Positions 17,032 through 24,701 of a stretch of 29,766 nucleotides of DNA are shown piece by piece. Location: NCBI GenBank assembly GCA_002478765.1, contig DLQO01000022.1, positions 1,770 to 31,535 on the forward strand. The letters are read 5' to 3'. Position 1 is the stretch's first letter, and each line of letters starts with the position of its first letter. Made by a program: the position numbers and the translations under genes. The DNA comes from Flavobacteriales bacterium UBA7430. GTDB lineage: Bacteria; Bacteroidota; Bacteroidia; Flavobacteriales; UBA7430. The notes beneath the pieces were generated by a model. The model saw only the letters and a list, made by a program, of their open reading frames with translations. It was not told the origin of the DNA and did not search any database.

Positions 17032-17517
17032 TTGAAAGAAGAAATAGACAACCTAAAGCTGAAAGCTAGACAGGAGCAAAAAGAAAACAAAAAACTCTTT
17101 GCCCGACTCAAAAGAATGAAGGGAGAACCTCTTGATCGTGAATTTCATCAATTGCATGATGAGGTTTTCGAAAACGTAGACTGCTTAGAGTGTGCCAATT
17201 GCTGTAAAACAACAAGTCCTATTTTCATACCAAAAGATGTGGACCGCATTGCAAAGCATCTACAAATGAAATCTGCCGCTTTTCAACAAAAATACCTGGT
17301 AAGAGATGATGATTATGATTTGGTACTGAAGACCAGTCCTTGCACATTTTTAGCGGAAGACAACAGCTGTACTATTTATGAAGTTAAACCAAAGGCATGC
17401 GCAGAATACCCACATACAAATCGCAAAAAAATGCATCAAATACTACCACTTACTCTAAAAAACATAGAGGTATGTCCTGCAGTCTCAAGAATCACAGATA
17501 AAATGAAACTGGAATGA
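17032..17517 (+). CDS. YkgJ-family cysteine-cluster protein
   Basis: The 161-aa protein carries the clustered motif DCLECANCC (Cys-x2-Cys-x2-Cys-Cys, near 52-60) and later cysteines in SPCTFL, NSCTIYEVKPKACAEYPH. This arrangement defines the YkgJ/UPF0153 group, proposed to bind zinc or iron; its function is not established. The start is taken at TTG 17032 because relatives, as I recall them, begin with a similar Lys/Glu-rich helix. The first ATG in frame is residue 29, after that helix. It converges with mnmD with only five bases between the stops. Confidence 0.85.
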   Translation: MKEEIDNLKLKARQEQKENKKLFARLKRMKGEPLDREFHQLHDEVFENVDCLECANCCKTTSPIFIPKDVDRIAKHLQMKSAAFQQKYLVRDDDYDLVLKTSPCTFLAEDNSCTIYEVKPKACAEYPHTNRKKMHQILPLTLKNIEVCPAVSRITDKMKLE

Positions 17518-17522
17518 TTTAT

Positions 17523-18191
17523 TTACTTGATCGCTCTACTCATTTCTCTTTTGCCTGGAGGGCCTGGGATACTTTGCAGTAAAAATCCCACAGACTTTAA
17601 AGCTCTTTTAACCGTTCCTTTTGCACAATAGGTAACCAATACACCACCTGGTTTTAGTGATCTATACATAGATGCGAAAATTTCCTCCGTCCAAAGCTCA
17701 GGTTGAGTTGTTGGAGAGAAAGCATCAAAATAGATTAAATCAAATTCATTTTCAAGTCGTACATCTTGCAGCTTCATTTTCAACTTTTTAATGGCGAAAA
17801 AAGAATCTAATTCTACAAAAACATCCCATTTACAAGTGTGCATTTGCTCAAACTTATTTTTCAGCTTTTCCATTTGCATCAAATGGGTGTAATTCAACAA
17901 TCTAACGGTATTCCAATCCAAAGGATAGGCCTCTAATGTCGTATACTTCACCTTCAATTCAAGTTCTGCAGCTGCCCTGTAGGTAAGTAGTGCATTTAAA
18001 CCGGTACCAAAACCAACCTCCAGTATGGATAAGTCCTTTAAATCTGACCTGTTCTCCAACCCCTCTGAAATGAAAACATGTAAGGATTCTTGCAAAGCTC
18101 CATGAGTAGAGTGATAGGTCTCATCCAAATCTGGCACGAATATCGTACTGGATCCATCTGATGTTTTTACCGTGTATTTCTCCAAAACCAA
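17523..18191 (-). CDS. mnmD: tRNA 5-methylaminomethyl-2-thiouridine methyltransferase, MnmD-type
   Basis: This 222-aa protein matches the methyltransferase half of MnmC: YHSTHGALQESLHVFI (26-41), the SAM loop ILEVGFGTGLNALLT (56-70), and the acidic active-site segment YFDAFSPTTQPELWT (about 152-166). It finishes the mnm5s2U34 wobble modification in tRNAs. The FAD oxidoreductase half of MnmC is absent, as is normal for stand-alone MnmD. The C-terminus GPPGKREMSRAIK is typical. It diverges from the M42 peptidase gene. Confidence 0.92.
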   Translation of the reverse strand: MVLEKYTVKTSDGSSTIFVPDLDETYHSTHGALQESLHVFISEGLENRSDLKDLSILEVGFGTGLNALLTYRAAAELELKVKYTTLEAYPLDWNTVRLLNYTHLMQMEKLKNKFEQMHTCKWDVFVELDSFFAIKKLKMKLQDVRLENEFDLIYFDAFSPTTQPELWTEEIFASMYRSLKPGGVLVTYCAKGTVKRALKSVGFLLQSIPGPPGKREMSRAIK

Positions 18192-18207
18192 TGTGTGTTA
18201 TTTTTCA

Positions 18208-18215
18208 CAAATATA
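18208..18215 (-). promoter_or_regulatory. -7 promoter element of mnmD
   Basis: The minus strand reads TATATTTG, an exact TAnnTTTG match, with a TTG 22 bases upstream (18240-18238) and the mnmD ATG 17 bases downstream. Confidence 0.5.
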
Positions 18216-18265
18216 CCAAGCAAAAATTGTATATTGGCAAACCTTATTTGATTTAATATCAAGCA

Positions 18266-19351
18266 ATGAATAAAAACTTTTTCCCTAAGAAATCCCTTGA
18301 TTTCCTTGAGAACTACCTCAACAACCCTTCCCCAACTGGATTTGAAAGTGAGGGACAAAAACTCTGGTTGGATTACCTGAAGCCCTACATCGATGAGCAC
18401 ATGGTAGACACCTACGGGACCGTTGTTGGGATTATTAATCCCAAAGCAAAGTATAAAGTAGTTATTGAGGCCCATGCCGACGAAATATCCTGGTTTGTTC
18501 ACTACATTACAAATGAAGGTTTTATATATCTTAGAAGAAATGGTGGTTCAGATCACCAAATAGCCCCATCTAAGCGGGTAAATATTCACACCGACAAAGG
18601 AATTGTTAAAGCTGTTTTTGGATGGCCAGCCATCCATACGCGCACAGCTAAGGATGAAAAAACACCTCAAACTGACAATATCTTTCTAGACTGCGGAGCC
18701 ATCAACAAAGAAGAAGTTGAAGAAATGGGTATTCATGTAGGTTGCGTGGTAACTTATGAAGATCAATTCATGACCCTAAACAATCGGTACTTTGTGGGAC
18801 GAGCTTTAGACAACCGAATTGGAGGTTTTGCTATTGCTGAGGTCGCTCGACTGCTTCATGAAAACAAAAAAAAGCTTCCTTTTGGTCTGTACATAACAAA
18901 TTCTGTTCAAGAAGAAGTAGGTCTTCATGGAGCAAAAATGATCGTTGAAACCATTCGTCCCGATGTGGCAATAGTTACAGATGTATGTCATGACACGAAC
19001 ACACCGATGATCAACAAAATCAAACAGGGTGATCTAAAGTGTGGTGATGGACCTGTACTCAGCTATGGGCCAGCGGTTCAGAACAATCTTTTAAAACTCA
19101 TTATCGACAGTGCCAATAAAAATAAAATTCCTTTCCAAAGACTAGCTGCCTCTAGAGCTACAGGAACGGATACTGATGCATTCGCATTTGCTACAGGAGG
19201 CGTTGCCTCTGCACTTATTTCGCTACCTCTAAGGTACATGCATACAACCGTAGAATCAGCACATATAAATGATGTTCAAAATGTTATTCAACTCATTTAT
19301 CACAGTGTCTTAAAAATTAAAAACCAACAAGATTTCAGATATATTAAATAA
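18266..19351 (+). CDS. M42-family metalloaminopeptidase
   Basis: This 361-aa cytosolic peptidase carries the ligands of the M42 two-metal centre: His70 (EAHADE), Asp182 (ALDNR), Glu216/Glu217 (VQEEVG, base and ligand), Asp239 (VTDV) and His326 (RYMHT). Members form large tetrahedral complexes that trim peptides. The start MNKNFFPKKSLDFL places NPSPTGFES at its usual distance. It ends two bases before the aminotransferase gene, so both are probably one transcript, perhaps linking peptide breakdown to amino-acid use. Confidence 0.93.
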   Translation: MNKNFFPKKSLDFLENYLNNPSPTGFESEGQKLWLDYLKPYIDEHMVDTYGTVVGIINPKAKYKVVIEAHADEISWFVHYITNEGFIYLRRNGGSDHQIAPSKRVNIHTDKGIVKAVFGWPAIHTRTAKDEKTPQTDNIFLDCGAINKEEVEEMGIHVGCVVTYEDQFMTLNNRYFVGRALDNRIGGFAIAEVARLLHENKKKLPFGLYITNSVQEEVGLHGAKMIVETIRPDVAIVTDVCHDTNTPMINKIKQGDLKCGDGPVLSYGPAVQNNLLKLIIDSANKNKIPFQRLAASRATGTDTDAFAFATGGVASALISLPLRYMHTTVESAHINDVQNVIQLIYHSVLKIKNQQDFRYIK

Positions 19352-19353
19352 TT

Positions 19354-20397
19354 ATGAAAATTGAAAAAGTAAAACAAAGTAGGTGGGATAAGGACAGTTG
19401 GAGAAATACAGAATTTGGCTCAGTATTTTCTGATCATATGTTTGTTGCAAAATACAAAGATGGCCAATGGCAAAAGGGCGAAATAAAACCTTACGGAACA
19501 ATCAGTATACTCCCTTCTCTTCATTCCCTTCATTACGGACAAGCAATTTTTGAAGGCATGAAAGCCTATAAAGGCCCCGAAGATGAAACCTTTCTTTTTC
19601 GACCGGATCAAAACGCAAAACGATTCAACAAATCAGCGGCCAGAATGTGTATGCCAGAAATTCCTGAAGATTTATTTCTTGAAGGGTTGTATGAACTTTT
19701 AAAGCTCGATGACAAATGGATACCAAAGGAGTCTTCATCTGCGCTATACATTCGCCCTTTTATGTTTGCTTCGTCAAACTTCATCAAGGCGAATCCGTCT
19801 GATGAATACACCTTCATCATCATCACCTGCCCTGTTCAGGCATACTACAAGGGTGAAGTACACGTGAAAGTAGAATCCAACTTCACACGAGCTTCTTCAG
19901 GAGGTACAGGAGCAGCAAAAGCAGCAGGTAATTACGGTGCCTCATTTTATCCGGCAAAAAAAGCTCAAGAAAACGGTTTTCAACAACTGATTTGGACGGA
20001 TGGGAATGACCATCAATACATCGAGGAATCGGGTACTATGAATATCTTCTTCAGAAGAAATAACGAATTAATAACACCACCGTTAAGTGACTCTATTCTC
20101 CCGGGGATTACTAGAGATAGTCTTATCAAATTAGCCGAACATCACGGAATTCGGTGCATTCAAGAGAGAGTTGCACTAGACAGCCTTGTTCAGGCACACA
20201 AATCTGGAGACATCACTGAAGCTTTTGGGGCCGGAACAGCCGCAACGGTAGCATGCATTAATTCTATAACTTATAAAGAAGAAAAGCTTTCTTTCGAAGT
20301 TAAAGACGATGGGTTTGCTAACAAGCTAAAAACAGAATTACAAGACATACAATACGGTCGTACAGAAGATCCTTTTGGATGGCGCATTACACTATAA
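19354..20397 (+). CDS. ilvE: Branched-chain amino acid aminotransferase
   Basis: This 347-aa PLP enzyme of fold type IV interconverts Val, Leu and Ile with their 2-oxo acids. The catalytic Lys189 lies in GTGAAKAAGNYG, and EESGTMNIFF and PGITRDSL are the conserved phosphate- and substrate-binding segments. It belongs to the longer (about 350-aa) BCAT subgroup shared with eukaryotes. It sits two bases behind the M42 peptidase gene and is followed by a strong terminator. No valine/leucine biosynthesis genes are adjacent. Confidence 0.93.
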   Translation: MKIEKVKQSRWDKDSWRNTEFGSVFSDHMFVAKYKDGQWQKGEIKPYGTISILPSLHSLHYGQAIFEGMKAYKGPEDETFLFRPDQNAKRFNKSAARMCMPEIPEDLFLEGLYELLKLDDKWIPKESSSALYIRPFMFASSNFIKANPSDEYTFIIITCPVQAYYKGEVHVKVESNFTRASSGGTGAAKAAGNYGASFYPAKKAQENGFQQLIWTDGNDHQYIEESGTMNIFFRRNNELITPPLSDSILPGITRDSLIKLAEHHGIRCIQERVALDSLVQAHKSGDITEAFGAGTAATVACINSITYKEEKLSFEVKDDGFANKLKTELQDIQYGRTEDPFGWRITL

Positions 20398-20434
20398 AAA
20401 AAACGCCCTATAAAAATGTAGGGCGTTTTTTTTT
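20396..20434 (+). terminator. Rho-independent terminator after ilvE
   Basis: Stem CGCCCTA/TAGGGCG with an 8-base loop is preceded by A8 and followed by T9, right at the ilvE stop. It may also end the opposing lipoprotein gene, whose stop is at 20447. Confidence 0.93.
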
Positions 20435-20446
20435 CAGTAACTCTTT

Positions 20447-20926
20447 CTACATTTCCGAATGGTCTCCATGACCATCCATGTGATCATTCATACCACTGTG
20501 GTCATCCATAGTACCTTCCATGATATGGACCGACTTATTTCCTTCTTCAGTATTACCTTCAGCATCGCTTGCCTCTACTTTTATATAGTAATTACACATA
20601 TCCATAACATTCGTATCAAGATACGCTACCAAGAAAGTGTCAATCATGAAGTGAGTCTTGTGTACGTGGTTCCATTTCATTGAAACGGTGTCTGTATTCG
20701 CTTGGTTGGTTATCTGAATAAAAACGGAGTGTAATTCATGACCATCCTCAATGTGCAGTTTCAGGGGAACTGTATCTGCAATACCATATAAGTCCAAGGA
20801 GGGTTCATTAAACACAATTTCAGGAGATTTATTATCAATCTCGGAAGAGTTTTCATCTTTAGAACACGATGAAAACAGAATTAAGGTGGATGCGAAAATT
20901 AGTGTTATTTGTTTGATAAATTTCAT
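20447..20926 (-). CDS. His/Met-rich lipoprotein (DUF4625-like)
   Basis: This 159-aa protein has a signal peptide ending in the lipobox LFSSC (Cys21), followed by SKDEN, a close match to the K-(D/E)2 lipoprotein export signal of Flavobacteriia, so surface display is likely. The middle (about 33-135) looks like a single Ig-like beta domain similar to DUF4625, starting SPEIVFNEP. The tail, starting MDDHSGMNDH, holds four His and five Met among acidic residues, and another His-rich patch is WNHVHKTHF. These suggest metal binding, perhaps copper or zinc. Its neighbour with a C-x-G-K-C motif supports a metal-related role, but no transporter is present. Confidence 0.8.
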   Translation of the reverse strand: MKFIKQITLIFASTLILFSSCSKDENSSEIDNKSPEIVFNEPSLDLYGIADTVPLKLHIEDGHELHSVFIQITNQANTDTVSMKWNHVHKTHFMIDTFLVAYLDTNVMDMCNYYIKVEASDAEGNTEEGNKSVHIMEGTMDDHSGMNDHMDGHGDHSEM

Positions 20927-21009
20927 TGTTTATTTTTTGGGCATAAAAATGCCATTTGTAATCCTTTTTTCTAAACTTTAAAACGGTTGAAGTCTATGAC
21001 CTCAATTAT

Positions 21010-21375
21010 CTAAGCTGAAGTTGGAGGATGAAAAACGTCATGAACTCTTGCCAAAAAGTATAAATTAGGTGAATGTGAGAATGGCTGTAGATTTCGATGG
21101 AATGGATGTAGTATAGATGAGGTAAACTGTCGAAGAAGTTCTGGAAACTTCTCAAGCTCAATACTTGATTCATGACTCTGTTTTTCAGCGGCTTCAGAAA
21201 GCTGATTATTCAGATAGCATTTCCCCTGACATTCTTGATTAGAAGTGATTTTATTTTCACAAAGATTTTGTACGATGTAGTCTTGATTGGCGCAATAGTA
21301 TGCCAAAGGAGAGAGCGCGCTTAGTACAGCACTTAAATACGAAAACAACAATGCAAAAGCTATAAGTCTACTCAC
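21010..21375 (-). CDS. Small exported protein with C-x-G-K-C motif, metal-locus associated family
   Basis: From a GTG at 21375 the 121-aa product begins with a signal-like helix (SRLIAFALLFSYLSAVLSA) followed by AYYCANQDYIVQNLCENK and ECQGKCYLNNQL, four Cys in all. I recall this C...C...C-x-G-K-C-Y-L pattern from small Bacteroidota proteins beside TonB receptors and metal genes; the function is unknown. A TTG at 21405 would add ten residues, but it lies within the predicted -7 element (21403-21410), so the GTG is preferred. It is 83 bases upstream of the His/Met-rich lipoprotein gene. Confidence 0.7.
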   Translation of the reverse strand: MSRLIAFALLFSYLSAVLSALSPLAYYCANQDYIVQNLCENKITSNQECQGKCYLNNQLSEAAEKQSHESSIELEKFPELLRQFTSSILHPFHRNLQPFSHSPNLYFLARVHDVFHPPTSA

Positions 21376-21402
21376 CTTTATGACATTACAATAATGATTT
21401 TG

Positions 21403-21410
21403 CAAATTTA
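21403..21410 (-). promoter_or_regulatory. -7 promoter element of the C-x-G-K-C protein gene
   Basis: The minus strand reads TAAATTTG, an exact -7 match, 28 bases before the GTG start. It lies between the stop of the pyrophosphohydrolase gene (21429) and this gene. No TTG box is at the usual distance. Confidence 0.45.
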
Positions 21411-21428
21411 ACCTTTTTTAGAGCAAGT

Positions 21429-21815
21429 TTACTCAGACAGTATAGACTTTATATCGGGCTTAAAATAATTCTCTCCCTTTAAGATTTTACCATCTTCACG
21501 AAAAATAGGCTTTCCATCTGCATCTAACTTAGACATGTTGGATCTTTGTATTTCATTGAATACCTCCTCTATTTTGTGCTGTAATCCATGTTTTAAAATG
21601 GTTCCGCACAAAATGTATAACTGATCACCAAGAGCATCGGCTATTTCTACCAAGTCCCCATCCTTACAAGCATCCAAATACTCTTCATTTTCTTCATTCA
21701 TTAGGCGGTAACGTAGATGATACACATCCTCGCCTACCGTAGCTTTTGGAGCAAGTTCATTCCCTATTTGAAAAAGGTCATGAAACTCAGCGACACATTC
21801 AATTTGCTTTTTCAT
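21429..21815 (-). CDS. MazG/PRA-PH-like nucleotide pyrophosphohydrolase
   Basis: The 128-aa protein has the all-alpha MazG-type metal site: E41-E42-x2-E45 (NEENEEYLDA), then E57-x2-D60 (VEIADALGDQLY). The tail DGKPIFREDGKILKGENYF is a segment known from phosphoribosyl-ATP pyrophosphohydrolase-like proteins. It probably hydrolyses a nucleoside triphosphate to monophosphate and pyrophosphate. It is not beside his genes, so HisE function is unlikely. It diverges from the YceI gene with 66 bases between the starts. Confidence 0.85.
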   Translation of the reverse strand: MKKQIECVAEFHDLFQIGNELAPKATVGEDVYHLRYRLMNEENEEYLDACKDGDLVEIADALGDQLYILCGTILKHGLQHKIEEVFNEIQRSNMSKLDADGKPIFREDGKILKGENYFKPDIKSILSE

Positions 21816-21881
21816 CTGCCAATCTGTTTTTATCTAGAATATTTAGTTAATTTACACCCAAAGAAACAAAATACCTATTGC

Positions 21882-22463
21882 ATGAAAAAAATCATTTTAT
21901 CAACAGTTGTTAGCTTACTTTCCCTTTTAAACCTTCAAGCGCAAGAAAAGCACTCCATATCGATTGAAAAAAGTAGTGTGGAGTGGATTGGAGAAAAAGT
22001 AACAGGAACACATTCAGGCCTCATAAGCTTAAAAGATGGTTACTTTAAATTTGAAGACAATAAGCTGGTGGGTGGAGAATTTAACATCGACATGAACAGT
22101 ATTACATGTACAGATATTGAAAATAAAGAATATGCTGCAAAGCTTGTTGACCATCTAAAAAATGATGACTTTTTTGCAACAGACAAACACCCCTTATCAA
22201 ATTTTAAAATCACTAATGTGATTTTTGATGGCACTTCGTACATGATTACAGGAGATATAACCATTAGAGATATTACTGAAGAAATTACCTTTCCTGCCAG
22301 ATTTCACAGTCATGGACGGATATTTCATGCGAATGCAAGCTTAAAAATAGATCGAACAAAGCACGATGTGAAATATGGTTCTGGCTCGTTTTTTGATGAT
22401 TTAGGAGACAAAATGATCTACAATGAATTTACTTTAAAAATTCAATTAGAATCATACAAATAA
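21882..22463 (+). CDS. YceI-family secreted lipocalin-like protein
   Basis: This 193-aa protein begins MKKIILSTVVSLLSLLNLQAQ, a clear signal peptide, followed by the YceI beta barrel: SSVEWIGEKVTGTHSGLIS, GEFNIDMNSI, HPLSNFKI, GDITIRDITEEI. YceI barrels bind polyprenyl chains in the periplasm. The frame is open upstream to 21717, but that part lies in the divergent gene and lacks a signal, so the ATG at 21882 is chosen. It stands alone, with a possible terminator hairpin at 22502-22528. Confidence 0.93.
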   Translation: MKKIILSTVVSLLSLLNLQAQEKHSISIEKSSVEWIGEKVTGTHSGLISLKDGYFKFEDNKLVGGEFNIDMNSITCTDIENKEYAAKLVDHLKNDDFFATDKHPLSNFKITNVIFDGTSYMITGDITIRDITEEITFPARFHSHGRIFHANASLKIDRTKHDVKYGSGSFFDDLGDKMIYNEFTLKIQLESYK

Positions 22464-22501
22464 TAGACAACCACTCCCCCTTTTTGATGGTATTGAATGT
22501 T

Positions 22502-22528
22502 CTCAAAAAACACGATTGTTTGTTTGAG
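22502..22528. terminator. Hairpin after the YceI gene
   Basis: CTCAAA at 22502-22507 pairs with TTTGAG at 22523-22528, and an inner AACA/TGTT extends the stem around a CGAT loop. No T run follows, so it may be a weak terminator or a regulator site. Apart from the promoter below, 22464-22630 holds nothing else I recognise. Confidence 0.35.
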
Positions 22529-22602
22529 CAGCTTAACAATGTTTATAATATAACTAATTTAATATTTTCATTTAAAAAACCACAACTACAATCTTAAAGC
22601 AG

Positions 22603-22610
22603 TAATTTTG
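22603..22610 (+). promoter_or_regulatory. -7 promoter element of the Cys/Met PLP enzyme gene
   Basis: TAATTTTG matches TAnnTTTG exactly, 20 bases before the ATG at 22631, so the mRNA would have a short leader of about 15 nt. Confidence 0.5.
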
Positions 22611-22630
22611 TGGAACAAAACTAATGCAAT

Positions 22631-23830
22631 ATGTCACACAATCCAGCAGATCGAGTTCAAGACCTACAAAATTTCGGAGAATATGGGGGAGTCAATCCGT
22701 CTATAGCTGATTCCTCGACCTTTACCTACCTAAAAGCTTCAACAATGCAAGCAGTATTTGAAGGGGAACAAGGAGGCTGTCATTTATATTCTCGCCACAC
22801 AAATCCAAGTACAAATTATTTGTGTGAAGCGCTGGCGGGAATGGAAAACACCGAAGCAGCCTATGTTACCGCTTCAGGTATGGGAGCTATTACCTCATGT
22901 ACTCTGCAAATATGTGAAGCCGGTGATGAAATTATTACCAGTCGAACCATTTATGGCGGTACCTACGCTTTTTTTAAAAACTTTTTACCTAAGCTAGGCA
23001 TCAAAGTTCACTTTATTGACATCAGTAAAACTGATCAGGTGCAAGCACTGATTAATGAGAAAACAAAGATGGTTTATTGCGAAACCATGAGTAATCCATT
23101 GCTGGAAATTGCTGACTTACCTACAATTTCAAAAATCACAAAAAAAGCAAAGATTAAGCTTGTTATAGACAATACATTCACGCCCATGATCTTCTCCCCG
23201 ATTGAAATGGGTGCTGACATCGTTTTACACTCTTTAACCAAGTTCATCAATGGAGCCTCAGATGCTGTTGGGGGTGTTGTGTGCGCTAAAGAAGATTTCA
23301 TAACTGAAATGATGGATGTTAATACAGGTGCCGGCATGCTACTAGGTCCCGTTATGGATGCCATCAGAGCAGCTAACATCCTAAAAAACATCAAAACACT
23401 TCACATTCGGATGAAACAGCACAGCTATAACGCTCAATACATTTCTGAAAAATTTGAAGATGAAGGTATTAAAGTGTTTTATCCTGGTGTAAAATCTCAC
23501 CCACATCATAAGTTGATGAAGCAAACCTTTAACAAAGAATTTGGTTATGGGGGGATGCTCGTCTTGGATGTAAAAACAAAAGAAAATGCTTATGCTTTTA
23601 TGGAAGCAATGCAAAATGATAACATTGGTTACTTGGCGGTGAGTTTAGGATTCTACAAAACACTATTCTCTGCTCCTGGATCAAGCACATCCTCTGAAAT
23701 TCCTTCTGAGGAACAAGATCAAATGGGCTTGTCTGAAGGAATGGTTCGTATTTCTATTGGAATAGACAATGACATTCAACGAACTTTTGAGAAAATGAAA
23801 GCTTGCATGAAGTCGGTAAGTATCATCTAA
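22631..23830 (+). CDS. Cys/Met metabolism PLP-dependent lyase/synthase
   Basis: This 399-aa fold-type-I enzyme has Tyr53-x-Arg55 (YSRHTNPS) for phosphate binding across the dimer, Tyr109 (IYGGT), the PLP-stacking VIDNTF segment near 178-183 and Lys204 in HSLTKFING. Family members act as cystathionine gamma-synthase, gamma-lyase, O-acetylhomoserine sulfhydrylase or methionine gamma-lyase. The position of the methionine gamma-lyase Cys reads Gly (Y-G-G-T), which argues against a clear lyase assignment. The specific reaction is left open. It converges with the BadF-type kinase gene, with ten bases between. Confidence 0.9.
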   Translation: MSHNPADRVQDLQNFGEYGGVNPSIADSSTFTYLKASTMQAVFEGEQGGCHLYSRHTNPSTNYLCEALAGMENTEAAYVTASGMGAITSCTLQICEAGDEIITSRTIYGGTYAFFKNFLPKLGIKVHFIDISKTDQVQALINEKTKMVYCETMSNPLLEIADLPTISKITKKAKIKLVIDNTFTPMIFSPIEMGADIVLHSLTKFINGASDAVGGVVCAKEDFITEMMDVNTGAGMLLGPVMDAIRAANILKNIKTLHIRMKQHSYNAQYISEKFEDEGIKVFYPGVKSHPHHKLMKQTFNKEFGYGGMLVLDVKTKENAYAFMEAMQNDNIGYLAVSLGFYKTLFSAPGSSTSSEIPSEEQDQMGLSEGMVRISIGIDNDIQRTFEKMKACMKSVSII

Positions 23831-23840
23831 TTATTCTTCG

Positions 23841-24701
23841 CTAAAACCGAGAAGGTGTATTTGTATGAAAATCGATTAAACCCTGAATCGGTGATTTGAC
23901 AATTCTCGATATGCTTATATTTTTTTGTAGGCACAATTCAGACAAAAAATCTTGAAAGTAAAATGCTACCGACCCGACAAATGCAACGGAAAAATCTACT
24001 TTCATAGGATTAGACATTAAATGCGTCTGCAAATAATCCTCAAATTCTTTTTCCACCAATTCCTTAACGAAAGTGCTTGTTTTATGTTTAACTAGAAAAG
24101 GGACATAAGATGCCAAAAATCGATTGGGGTTTTCTTGTCTGTAAACGGATCTCAATACCAAATCAGTGGAAATAGAGTATTCTTTTGAAAACTCAGTATA
24201 CAAATCAACAGGTAGCTTTTTGTACAAATAGGCTTTTAATATCACCTTACCAAGTGATGCTCCACTCCCTTCATCACCCAGAATATAGCCCAAAGATGGA
24301 TTCAACGGTTCTATAATCTCACCATCATAAAAAGCTGTGTTAGAACCTGTTCCTAAAATAGAAACAAAAAGAGGTTTATCAATAAAAGTAGCCCGAGCTG
24401 CCGCTAGCAAATCGCTTTCTAACTCAACCACCGCATTTACAAACACACCTTCCAGAACCTCTTTTAAAACATCCTTAGACGCTTTGTAAGAGCAACCGGG
24501 AGCATAAAAATACACATGCCCGATAGATTCACGAAAAGGCATTAAATCATGATAAGAGTTCAAACGACGTATCATGTCTTCTGCATTCATAAACAAAGGG
24601 TTCCATCCTTTACTTTGAAACTGAAGTTTTGATTGTCCATTTTCCAACACCACCCAGTCAGATTTTGTAGAACCGCTCTCAACAACCAGAGTTTTACTCA
24701 T
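23841..24701 (-). CDS. BadF/BadG-type ATPase, N-acetylglucosamine-kinase-like
   Basis: This 286-aa protein has the ASKHA nucleotide-binding fold: phosphate-1 loop VVESGSTKSDW (6-16), second phosphate loop ILGTGSNTAFYDG (about 114-126) and adenosine-side GYILGDEGSG (about 138-147). Relatives phosphorylate GlcNAc or related amino sugars. With NagZ-, MltG- and DapF-type genes elsewhere in the window, a role in recycling cell-wall sugars is plausible but unproven. The start ATG overlaps the end of the YwaF-like gene by eight bases, so they are one transcript. Confidence 0.85.
   Translation of the reverse strand: MSKTLVVESGSTKSDWVVLENGQSKLQFQSKGWNPLFMNAEDMIRRLNSYHDLMPFRESIGHVYFYAPGCSYKASKDVLKEVLEGVFVNAVVELESDLLAAARATFIDKPLFVSILGTGSNTAFYDGEIIEPLNPSLGYILGDEGSGASLGKVILKAYLYKKLPVDLYTEFSKEYSISTDLVLRSVYRQENPNRFLASYVPFLVKHKTSTFVKELVEKEFEDYLQTHLMSNPMKVDFSVAFVGSVAFYFQDFLSELCLQKNISISRIVKSPIQGLIDFHTNTPSRF

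Noticed and set aside
21429..21815. HisE phosphoribosyl-ATP pyrophosphohydrolase
   Set aside because: No his genes are adjacent and the MazG-like motif is general, so only the broader family is called.
21717..21881. Upstream 55-residue extension of the YceI protein
   Set aside because: It is antisense to the pyrophosphohydrolase gene, and the normal signal peptide starts at 21882.
22631..23830. Methionine gamma-lyase as a firm call
   Set aside because: The Cys that marks well-studied methionine gamma-lyases is replaced by Gly in Y-G-G-T, so the reaction is left open.
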